Assembly: GCA_902727905.1 (NCBI GenBank)
Contig: CACVAR010000182.1
Location: forward strand, 1-5,926
DNA from: an uncultured Sulfurovum sp.
Lineage (GTDB): Bacteria; Campylobacterota; Campylobacteria; Campylobacterales; Sulfurovaceae
Direction of reading: 5' to 3'
DNA length: 5,926 bases
Part shown: piece after piece, positions 1-5,015 of the stretch
Layout: the number at the start of each line of letters is the position of its first letter
How positions within the stretch are numbered: position 1 is the first letter of the stretch
Notes under the pieces: model-generated
What the model was told of the DNA's origin: nothing
Seen by the model: only the letters and a program-made list of their open reading frames with translations
Databases searched by the model: none
Translations under genes and position numbers: made by a program

Positions 1-23
1 TCTTTGTTCATGTTTATCTTCAC
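1..23 (-). CDS. 5' end of an unidentified gene (partial)
   Basis: Only the first seven codons fit in the window. A GTG at 23-21 begins an open frame that reaches the edge. It lies 4 bp beyond the stop codon of the FtsL-like gene and has a GAGG ribosome site (complement of 31-34) 7 nt upstream. An in-frame ATG at 11-9 is the alternative start, but nothing like a ribosome site stands at the right distance before it. The tight spacing suggests that it continues the rsmH/ftsL-like operon. In many bacteria this position holds a penicillin-binding protein or other division gene, but nothing readable here identifies the product. Confidence 0.35.
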
Positions 24-27
24 CGTT

Positions 28-267
28 TTACCTCAAATTTTCTTTAACGTTAATCTCTTCTAGCCTTGCTTTGATAATATCTTGTTCTTCTTCAAGAATT
101 ATTTTAACTCTGTTTAAGTGTGCTAACTCGCTGCTTTCATAATAAATTTGATTATCCAAATAGATATTAGGTATGGTTAACAAGAGCGCTAAGGCAGCCA
201 ACATAATGGTAATTAATAGCATTCCTAGCGTTACACCATTCTCTTCAACCATATTTTCTTTAGACAT
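28..267 (-). CDS. Small single-pass membrane protein, candidate FtsL-like
   Basis: This gene encodes 79 residues. The open frame extends further upstream to an ATG at 324, but the ATG at 267 is preferred because AAAGGAG lies 8 nt before it and the longer version would reach deep into rsmH. A short polar N-terminus (1-11) is followed by one hydrophobic segment (about 12-32). A highly charged Glu/Lys/Arg/Leu-rich helical stretch (about 41-79) follows and looks like a coiled coil. Small size, short cytoplasmic N-terminus, one membrane span, periplasmic coiled coil and position directly after rsmH together match the architecture of FtsL, the divisome protein that pairs with FtsB. FtsL sequences diverge so much that similarity alone rarely identifies them, so the assignment is an inference from layout. 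The 8-bp overlap with the rsmH stop implies translational coupling. Confidence 0.7.
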   Translation of the reverse strand: MSKENMVEENGVTLGMLLITIMLAALALLLTIPNIYLDNQIYYESSELAHLNRVKIILEEEQDIIKARLEEINVKENLR

Positions 268-1207
268 CTTCTTTTCTCCTTTTAAAAATAAATGTTCTAA
301 GTTTGGCTGAACGTGAACGAGCATTAATTTTTAGTTCTTTTTTGGTAGCCACAATGGGTTTTCTTACTAACATTTTTCCTAAGTCATTGTCTTTTCCACA
401 AGTACAACGCATGGCCTGAGGATCACAAATACATTTTGTTGCCCATACTTTATAACGATTTTTTACCAATCTATCTTCTAAAGAGTGAAAAGTAATAAGT
501 GAAACAATCGTTCCATCTAACTCACCAGCTTTATACTTCTCTTCTAGTACATCTAAAAGTCCTTCTATCTCACCGAGTTCATTGTTGACTTCAATACGAA
601 TGCCTTGAAAAGAAAGTGTCGCAGGATGAATCTTTCCACCACGAGGAATAACCGTACAAATAATATCTGAAAGCTCTTTCCCACTCTCAATAGGCTTATC
701 TGAACGTGCTTGAACAATAGCTGCAGCAACTTTTCGATAAGAACGTACCTCACCATAATGGTTTAAAATGTATTCTAATTTATCTTGAGGATACTCATTA
801 ACTACCTCATAAGCTGATAAGGTTGCTCCTGTATCCATTCGCATGTCCAAAGTTTCACTTTCAAAAGAAAAGCCTCTGTCCATCTTGTCTAACTGTAAAG
901 AAGAAACACCAAAATCAGCCAATAATCCTCTAAGTGGTGTTTCTTTTAATGTAGGCAAGGTATTGGCGAAAGTCCCTTTGTAAAGTTTTGAGCGTTCTTT
1001 AAATGCTTCGAGCCGTTTTTTTGAAAAGGCTAAAGCTTCATCGTCTCTATCTATTCCTATATGTTTTATCTGTTCATAAGTTTGTAACATAGCCTCAGAA
1101 TGCCCAGCATAACCAAGCGTACAATCAACAAAGTAGCCCTCTTTTATGGTCGAGAATCCATCTAACACCTCATCAAGTAATACAGGGATATGGGGGATGT
1201 TATTCAT
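260..1207 (-). CDS. rsmH: 16S rRNA (cytosine(1402)-N(4))-methyltransferase RsmH
   Basis: RsmH (MraW) uses S-adenosylmethionine to methylate N4 of C1402 in the decoding centre of 16S rRNA, in the cytoplasm. At 315 residues it has the normal family length. Visible motifs in order: N-terminal HIPVLLDEVLDG (6-17); SAM-binding motif I around VDCTLGYAGHS (27-37); acidic GIDRD (51-55); LLADFGVSS (95-103); DMRMD (121-125); TLSFQGIRIEVN (197-208); ITFHSLEDRLVK (238-249); and a basic C-terminal NARSRSAKLR (295-304). A CxC...CxC cluster (Cys 259, 261, 268, 270) lies after the FHSLEDR motif, as in other Campylobacterota members that I recall. The ATG at 1207 places the first motif correctly at the N-terminus; its ribosome site (AAGTGA) is weak. 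The gene overlaps the FtsL-like gene by 8 bp and is divergent from the aldolase-like gene. This looks like a remnant of the division/cell-wall cluster, although mraZ is not adjacent here. Confidence 0.97.
   Translation of the reverse strand: MNNIPHIPVLLDEVLDGFSTIKEGYFVDCTLGYAGHSEAMLQTYEQIKHIGIDRDDEALAFSKKRLEAFKERSKLYKGTFANTLPTLKETPLRGLLADFGVSSLQLDKMDRGFSFESETLDMRMDTGATLSAYEVVNEYPQDKLEYILNHYGEVRSYRKVAAAIVQARSDKPIESGKELSDIICTVIPRGGKIHPATLSFQGIRIEVNNELGEIEGLLDVLEEKYKAGELDGTIVSLITFHSLEDRLVKNRYKVWATKCICDPQAMRCTCGKDNDLGKMLVRKPIVATKKELKINARSRSAKLRTFIFKRRKEDV
276..283 (-). promoter_or_regulatory. Ribosome binding site fixing the start of the FtsL-like gene
   Basis: AAAAGGAG on the minus strand lies 8 nt upstream of the ATG at 267 and inside the last codons of rsmH. 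It is the only good Shine-Dalgarno sequence near the candidate starts, and it argues against the in-frame ATG at 324. Confidence 0.75.
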
Positions 1208-1226
1208 ATTTTATTCACTTTATAAT

Positions 1227-1249
1227 TTGACTTTTTATTTTGATATAAT
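1227..1249 (+). promoter_or_regulatory. Sigma70-type promoter for the aldolase-like gene, in a divergent promoter region
   Basis: A perfect TATAAT at 1244-1249 is preceded by TG one base before it (extended -10) and by a T-rich run at 1232-1241. This is the pattern of Campylobacter/Helicobacter vegetative promoters, which usually lack a conserved -35 box. TTGACT at 1227-1232 is only 11 bp from the -10, too close to be a normal -35. Transcription would begin near 1256, giving a leader of about 24 nt. On the minus strand, TATTAT (1250-1245) overlaps the same box and could be the -10 for rsmH with a leader of about 30 nt; this reverse reading is weaker. Confidence 0.6.
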
Positions 1250-1279
1250 AGCAGAAACTTTTTAGGATTCTAAATCACT

Positions 1280-1861
1280 ATGAACGCGCATCTTCTTAAA
1301 GAACTACAACATATATCTCACTCCATGTTTGCTAAAAATTACTTTGGTGTTTTTCATGGTTCCCTGTCGGCTAAAACTGACATTCATGCTTTTATTATCA
1401 ATAAAAAAGATATCATTCTTGATGAAGTGGATGAAGATGGGTTTATAAGACTAACTTGTAATACAAAAAAAGATTATCGTTGGAAAGAAGCATCCAATGA
1501 TGCTGCAATACATTCAGAGATATACACAACACTACCAAATGCAAAATATATCTCATATACCATGCCTCCCTATACAACGGCTTATACTTTTGATCACACT
1601 ATTGTTATTCCTAGAGACTATTATGGTTCTACTATCTTAAAAGAAGTGCATGTTTATGATCCAAAAAACTTTAAAAACTGGGAAGAGAGAGCCCCCCATG
1701 AAATTGCAGACTATTTTGAAAAAAACGATACGCATCTTTTACTGATTAAAGGTTTTGGTCTTATCTCTTATGACAGGGATTTACGAGAGATGGTTAAGAA
1801 GGTTGCTATCTTAGAAAACTCATGTAGACTCTTAACAATTAACAAGATGAATACCCCCTAA
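1280..1861 (+). CDS. Class II aldolase/adducin-family protein lacking the metal-binding histidines
   Basis: This 193-residue protein is close to the length of small class II aldolase-fold proteins such as fuculose-phosphate aldolase or MtnB. The fold is recognisable from GSLSAK (27-32, where active enzymes have a GNxS phosphate loop), SNDAAIHSEIY (72-82), a TMPPYTTAY strand (94-102) and a C-terminal LLIKGFGLISY segment (154-164) with a helix after it. In active members two zinc ligands are the histidines of HxHxPY and a third is the histidine of an HG motif. Here they align with Tyr93, Met95 and Phe159, and the catalytic Glu position before AAIH reads Asn-Asp. I infer that it is not a zinc-dependent aldolase or epimerase. 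It may be a pseudo-enzyme or a binding protein. AGGA at 1264-1267 lies 12 nt before the ATG, a rather long spacing. It is transcribed alone, divergently from rsmH. Confidence 0.85.
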   Translation: MNAHLLKELQHISHSMFAKNYFGVFHGSLSAKTDIHAFIINKKDIILDEVDEDGFIRLTCNTKKDYRWKEASNDAAIHSEIYTTLPNAKYISYTMPPYTTAYTFDHTIVIPRDYYGSTILKEVHVYDPKNFKNWEERAPHEIADYFEKNDTHLLLIKGFGLISYDRDLREMVKKVAILENSCRLLTINKMNTP

Positions 1862-1918
1862 AAAGTAAAAAATTTATAATTTAATAAAAAAATAAGTATT
1901 ATTTAAACTAATAACTAT

Positions 1919-1924
1919 TATAAT
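1919..1924 (+). promoter_or_regulatory. -10 box of the Met-rich exported protein gene
   Basis: A TATAAT box lies in the AT-rich 95-bp gap after the aldolase-like gene. Start of transcription would be near 1931, and an AAAGG ribosome site at 1945-1949 sits 7 nt before the ATG at 1957. No clear -35 is present, as usual for this group. The gap has no obvious terminator for the upstream gene, so read-through from 1280-1861 is also possible. Confidence 0.5.
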
Positions 1925-1956
1925 TACAACAACAAATTTATACTAAAGGCACTACG

Positions 1957-2304
1957 ATGAAAAAAATTTTACTAATTACAGCTTTAACAGCGACTATGAT
2001 GACAGCTTCACATGCTGACTTCTTTCTTTCAGACATGATGACTGATATGACAGATAGTATGAGAGACATGACTGATTCATTAAAAGATGATGATAAAAAA
2101 GATGGTGAGTCTTCTACATTTGCATTTGGTGATATGATGACTGACATGACTGATACTATGAGAGACATGACTGACAGTATGAGAGACGTAATGACTGACA
2201 TGACTGATAGCATGAGAGATTCTTTTGATGAAGTTAAAGATTCAGTAGATGATATTAAAGATGATGCTACAGATACAGCTAAAGAAACAACAAAAAAAGC
2301 GTAG
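1957..2304 (+). CDS. Exported Met/Asp-rich heptad-repeat protein of unknown function
   Basis: This gene encodes 115 residues that I do not recognise as a named family. Residues 1-20 are a clear Sec signal peptide: a KK start, a hydrophobic core, and Ala-Ser-His-Ala before a likely cut at 20/21. The predicted mature protein of 95 residues has 14 Met and 26 Asp and no Cys, Trp, Tyr, Pro, His, Asn or Gln. A 16-residue unit occurs at 26-41 (DMMTDMTDSMRDMTDS) and at 59-74, with a partial third unit at 79-89; between the first two lies a charged, glycine-containing linker (43-58). Met/Leu occur with 3-4-3-4 spacing (28, 31, 35, 38, 42; then 61, 64, 68, 71, 75). The stripe continues with Phe90, Val93, Val97 and Ile100. 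This makes an amphipathic helix or coiled coil with a methionine core and an acidic outer face. Location would be periplasmic or extracellular. Metal binding, oxidant scavenging or envelope structure are all possible; none is shown. Confidence 0.85.
   Translation: MKKILLITALTATMMTASHADFFLSDMMTDMTDSMRDMTDSLKDDDKKDGESSTFAFGDMMTDMTDTMRDMTDSMRDVMTDMTDSMRDSFDEVKDSVDDIKDDATDTAKETTKKA
2032..2079 (+). repeat. Intragenic repeat copy 1 (codons 26-41)
   Basis: This 48-nt unit encodes DMMTDMTDSMRDMTDS. Compared by eye with 2131-2178, it matches at about 40 of 48 positions, and nearly all differences are silent or Ser/Thr changes. Confidence 0.75.
2131..2223 (+). repeat. Intragenic repeat copies 2 and 3 (codons 59-89)
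   Basis: A second 48-nt unit at 2131-2178 is followed by SMRDV codons and a shortened third unit at 2191-2223 (MTDMTDSMRDS). Within each unit the ATGACTGAY codon triplet is itself repeated, so the array is a nested repeat. The one extra residue around Val78/Met79 shifts the heptad phase. Confidence 0.7.
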
Positions 2305-2314
2305 TTTTCACTAC
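2292..2314 (-). terminator. Candidate intrinsic terminator of the NhaC-family gene
   Basis: Read on the minus strand, GTAGT-GAAA-ACTAC (2314-2301) forms a 5-bp stem with a GNRA tetraloop. It is followed by GC and seven T (2298-2292). The stem is short, so efficiency is uncertain. It lies about 40 nt past the antiporter stop, and its T tract overlaps the last codons of the convergent Met-rich gene. Confidence 0.5.
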
Positions 2315-2318
2315 TCCA

Positions 2319-2342
2319 AGAGTTACTATATTTAGTAACTCT
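2319..2342 (+). terminator. Perfect 10-bp hairpin between convergent genes, probable terminator
   Basis: AGAGTTACTA (2319-2328), a TATT loop, and TAGTAACTCT (2333-2342) form a perfect inverted repeat 14 nt after the stop of the Met-rich gene and 13 nt after the stop of the antiporter gene on the other strand. The plus-strand continuation is pyrimidine-rich but lacks a clean T run, so it may act as a terminator in both directions or mainly protect 3' ends. Confidence 0.55.
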
Positions 2343-2355
2343 AGCTCACCTCTTT

Positions 2356-3738
2356 CTAATTTAAATACCCAAACAATAAATAAAATAACGAAGCAACAAA
2401 TGCACCTATAAGAGCATATGGCATTTGCGTACGTACATGTTCTATATGGTCACAGCCTGTAGCCATAGAAGAGATAATTGTTGTATCGGAAATAGGTGAA
2501 ACATGATCACCAAAAATTCCTCCTGAAACCACAGCTCCTATCATTAGTGCTATGTTCAGATCAAAAGTTCCAGCTAAACCTAATGCAATGGGCATCATAA
2601 TAGAAAAAGTTCCCCAAGAAGTTCCTGTTGAAAATGCTGTTAATGCTGCAATAAGAAAAACCAATAAAGGTAACAAATAAAGAGGTATAGACGCAGCTTT
2701 AACTTCTGTAGCAATGTACTTGGCTGTTCCAAGTTCTTTAATAATATCGCCAATAAAAAATGCCAACAGTAAAATAAGTACAATCGGAATCATGTCAGAA
2801 ATTCCTTCATAAAAACCAGAAAAATACTCCTTATGTTTCATATATCCTTTAGTTATATAATAAACATACATAAATATTAAAGTTCCAATAGTCGCATAAA
2901 AAATAGAAGTAGATCCAGAACCTGCTAAAATGTCTCCCTTTCCTGTGTAGTATAAGGAGAGAGGTACCATAGCGATTAATACTAAAATAGGTAAAACCAT
3001 TACCCAAATAGAACGATGTTTACCTTCCTCAACGACTGTTGGGACATAAGGTATGGGCTTAGCTTTTTTCATAGGTCCAATATTTATATCCAATAAAATA
3101 GTCAAAAAAACAATTACTAGAATAATTAAAGAGTAAAAATTATAAAGGATTGACTCTATCAGTAGGGGAATCCCTTCACCTTGAATAACATTATCATTTA
3201 AAGCAACAACGATAAGACCTAAAAGTAAAGCACCCCAAGCATTAAATGGAAAAAGTGAACAGACAGGGGATGAAGTCGAATCACAAATAAATGCTAACTT
3301 CTCTCTACTCACCTTGTTTTTGTCACAAAGTGGTTTCGCTACCGTACCTGCTACCAAAGCTGTTATGGAAGACTCTATAAAAATAATTACTCCTATAAAG
3401 TAAGCTAAAAATTGTGCGCCTTTAGGAGAATCAATGGCTTTTTGTTTCCTACTTAGATAAGTAATAAAACCATCAACCCCACCTGAACGTGATATCAGTT
3501 TAATAATAGCACCAACTAAAAGTGCAAAAATAAGTGTTTTGGTTATCCAACCTTCAGAAAAAAGTTTAACAATACCTTCTAGCAATTCAACCATAGCGAT
3601 TAAAGGATTAAAGTTATGCAGTACTAATTCCCCAAAAAATATACCTGAAAGTAACGATACCACAACATCTTTTGTTATAATTGCCATCACGATGATGAAA
3701 AGTGGGATGAGTACCGAGAGAAATCCTAAGTCTTCCAT
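2356..3738 (-). CDS. NhaC-family Na+/H+ antiporter
   Basis: This 460-residue polytopic inner-membrane protein has about eleven or twelve hydrophobic segments. Diagnostic for the NhaC family (Na_H_antiporter domain) are DSTSSPVCSLFPFNAWG (153-169), TAFSTGTSWGTFSIM (367-381), and GDHVSPISDTTIISS (410-424) with CDHIEHVRTQMPYA (429-442) after it. The first and third blocks look like counterparts of an internal duplication: both have Asp, Ser and Pro in a broken-helix context. Characterised relatives exchange Na+ for H+, and some (MleN type) couple Na+ to malate/lactate exchange, so the exact substrate cannot be read from the sequence. Full family length, no truncation. The ATG at 3738 has AGAGGAC about 6 nt upstream. 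The gene stands alone, divergent from the YkuD lipoprotein. Confidence 0.93.
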   Translation of the reverse strand: MEDLGFLSVLIPLFIIVMAIITKDVVVSLLSGIFFGELVLHNFNPLIAMVELLEGIVKLFSEGWITKTLIFALLVGAIIKLISRSGGVDGFITYLSRKQKAIDSPKGAQFLAYFIGVIIFIESSITALVAGTVAKPLCDKNKVSREKLAFICDSTSSPVCSLFPFNAWGALLLGLIVVALNDNVIQGEGIPLLIESILYNFYSLIILVIVFLTILLDINIGPMKKAKPIPYVPTVVEEGKHRSIWVMVLPILVLIAMVPLSLYYTGKGDILAGSGSTSIFYATIGTLIFMYVYYITKGYMKHKEYFSGFYEGISDMIPIVLILLLAFFIGDIIKELGTAKYIATEVKAASIPLYLLPLLVFLIAALTAFSTGTSWGTFSIMMPIALGLAGTFDLNIALMIGAVVSGGIFGDHVSPISDTTIISSMATGCDHIEHVRTQMPYALIGAFVASLFYLLFGYLN

Positions 3739-3772
3739 GATTTGTCCTCTAAATATTAAATTATCAAATAGG

Positions 3773-3778
3773 ATTATA
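3773..3778 (-). promoter_or_regulatory. Extended -10 promoter of the NhaC-family gene
   Basis: On the minus strand, TGATATAAT ends at 3773, which is a TGn-TATAAT extended -10. Transcription would start near 3766, leaving a leader of about 28 nt that carries the AGAGGA ribosome site. The box lies within the region just before the ATG (3784) of the divergent lipoprotein gene and touches its AGGA ribosome site (3770-3773), so the two transcription units share only 45 bp. A weak TATTAA at 3754-3759 could be the plus-strand -10. Confidence 0.6.
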
Positions 3779-3783
3779 TCATA

Positions 3784-4578
3784 ATGAATAAACTTAGTTT
3801 TTTATCTTTGACCCTACTTTTTTTTACAGCATGTAACAACACAACTGCCACAGCACTTGAACCTAAAGTTGAAAAACCACAAGCTCCAAAAATTATTACT
3901 GCCCCCCTTCCTTCGGTAGAGAAGCCAACTATTAGTATTCCAAGTGATTCATCACAACTATTGCTAGTAACAACTGATAATTGGTCTACTAAAAATGGAA
4001 CATTACAACGTTATGAAAGAACCAATAATCAATGGGTTAAGGTTGGAGAAAGCCTCAGTATTGTTATTGGTAGAAATGGTTTAGGCTGGGGTAAAGGTCT
4101 ACACACAACACCAAGTAATGCACAGTACATTAAAAAAGAAGGAGATGGTAAAGCACCTGCTGGACTTTTTTCTTTAGGAAGTGGATTTGGTTATAGCTCA
4201 ACTAACTTTGAAATGAAATTCCCCTATGCGACTTATAAAACTACCGACCATTGTGTTGATGACTCAAGTTCACAATGGTATAACCAAATTATTGACTCAA
4301 AAAAAATAGCTAAAGATTACAAAAGTTTTGAGCATATGAAAATGCGTAATAACCTCTATAAGTATGGAATTACGGTAAACCATAACCCTCAACAAATTAC
4401 ACAAGGAGGTTCTTGTATCTTTATACATATTAAAAATAAAAGTGGAAAAGGTACTGCTGGTTGTACAGCCATGCGTGAAGATGAAATAGTTACGATATTA
4501 AAGTGGCTAAAGGAAAATAAAAAGCCACTGTTATTACAATTACCAGAAGAAGAAATGGTAAAAGTACATTTAAACTAA
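3784..4578 (+). CDS. Lipoprotein with YkuD-type L,D-transpeptidase domain
   Basis: The product has 264 residues. A lipoprotein signal ends in FFTAC, so Cys17 would be lipidated; Asn18 at +2 does not signal inner-membrane retention, so outer-membrane anchoring is likely. A Pro/Lys/Thr-rich linker with two VEKP motifs (about 24-55) leads to a YkuD/ErfK-type domain (about 57-255). Its signs are TTDNWSTKNGTLQRYER (63-79), SIVIGRNGLGWGKGLH (92-107), KKEGDGKAPAGLFSLGSGFGY (117-137), CVDDSSS (157-163), CIFIHI (211-216) and GTAGCTAM (223-230). Cys227 and His215 are the expected catalytic pair. This is the variant subgroup (COG3786-like, from memory) in which the usual SHGC is replaced by TAGC. Characterised YkuD enzymes make 3-3 peptidoglycan crosslinks, attach proteins to peptidoglycan or trim stem peptides; which applies here is unknown. 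AGGA lies 10 nt before the ATG. Confidence 0.9.
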   Translation: MNKLSFLSLTLLFFTACNNTTATALEPKVEKPQAPKIITAPLPSVEKPTISIPSDSSQLLLVTTDNWSTKNGTLQRYERTNNQWVKVGESLSIVIGRNGLGWGKGLHTTPSNAQYIKKEGDGKAPAGLFSLGSGFGYSSTNFEMKFPYATYKTTDHCVDDSSSQWYNQIIDSKKIAKDYKSFEHMKMRNNLYKYGITVNHNPQQITQGGSCIFIHIKNKSGKGTAGCTAMREDEIVTILKWLKENKKPLLLQLPEEEMVKVHLN

Positions 4579-4782
4579 AAGTCCATTTTGTTTAAGAAAA
4601 GGTTTGATATCTAAAGAAATTTCAGAAAATTTAGAGATTAAGTGGTTTAAACTCTTATCTTCTGAAATCCATTCTGAAAGGTTCGCAGAAAAGTATTGCT
4701 TTTCACCAGATGTAAAACCTACGTAACCACTAAGTGCGTTTTGAATAATATTTACTTGATTTAATTCTCTATCCTGTCCCAT
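4570..4782 (-). CDS. Hypothetical 70-residue protein
   Basis: I do not recognise this protein. It has no signal peptide, membrane segment or cysteine, and is probably cytosolic. A GYVGFTSGEKQYFSANLSEWI stretch (about 19-39) contains most of the aromatic residues and looks like strands of a small domain. It is followed by a helical region (about 42-57) and an IKPFLKQNGLLV end. The ATG at 4782 has AAAGG 9 nt upstream, and TATATT at 4838-4833 behind a T-rich run is a possible -10, which supports a real gene. The reading frame overlaps the lipoprotein gene tail-to-tail by 9 bp (4570-4578). The neighbours give no hint of its job. Confidence 0.65.
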   Translation of the reverse strand: MGQDRELNQVNIIQNALSGYVGFTSGEKQYFSANLSEWISEDKSLNHLISKFSEISLDIKPFLKQNGLLV

Positions 4783-5015
4783 TTTATACAGCCTTTTAAA
4801 TTTATTTTAGTTACATAAAATAATCCTAACTAAATATAACAAAAACCAAAGAATGATATTTTTTTTATTATTTTTATTTAAAAATAAATTAAACTAAAAA
4901 AAATATAAAATAATATTAAAAAACTAATTTCTATACTTAAAAATTAAACTTATTTTATATTATAATATATTATAATCAATACAGAAAAAATCATGTTCTA
5001 TTACAAAGGGAAACA
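4783..5015. other. Extremely AT-rich intergenic region upstream of the bactofilin gene
   Basis: This 233-bp gap between divergent genes contains no plausible coding frame. From 4856 to 4983 the plus strand has no G and only 7 C (128 nt, about 5% G+C). It includes A and T runs and a TTTATTT/AAATAAA inverted repeat (4873-4888). The left part carries the possible promoter of the 70-residue gene, the right part that of the bactofilin gene. The composition suggests curved or easily melted DNA and an UP-element-like role, but that is inference. Confidence 0.8.
4961..4976 (+). promoter_or_regulatory. Tandem -10 boxes of the bactofilin gene
   Basis: Two TATAAT boxes, 4961-4966 and 4971-4976, are spaced exactly 10 bp apart in an AT-only context. 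The nearer one would start transcription near 4983, leaving a leader of about 33 nt with an AAAGGG ribosome site (5005-5010) 5 nt before the ATG. Because the DNA is so AT-rich, either box may be chance. Confidence 0.5.

Noticed and set aside
268..324. N-terminal extension of the FtsL-like protein starting at 324
   Set aside because: It would lie inside rsmH, has no good ribosome site and adds a non-hydrophobic leader; the ATG at 267 has AAAAGGAG at 8 nt.
1227..1232. TTGACT as a -35 box for the aldolase-like gene
   Set aside because: Only 11 bp separate it from the TATAAT box; a working spacer is about 17 bp. The extended -10 alone is enough in this group.
1938..2213. Antisense open frame over the Met-rich gene encoding a Ser/Val/Met/Ile repeat
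   Set aside because: It is the reverse reading of the ATGACTGAY repeats; it has no good ribosome site, and the plus strand has a signal peptide, promoter and ribosome site.
3539..3784. Plus-strand open frame antisense to the start of the antiporter gene
   Set aside because: Low-complexity Ser/Ile/Asn composition, no ribosome site, and it lies opposite a well-supported membrane protein.
4873..4888. TTTATTT/AAATAAA inverted repeat as a terminator or operator
   Set aside because: A 7-bp pure A/T palindrome is expected by chance in DNA this AT-rich, and its loop of 2 nt is too small for a stable hairpin.
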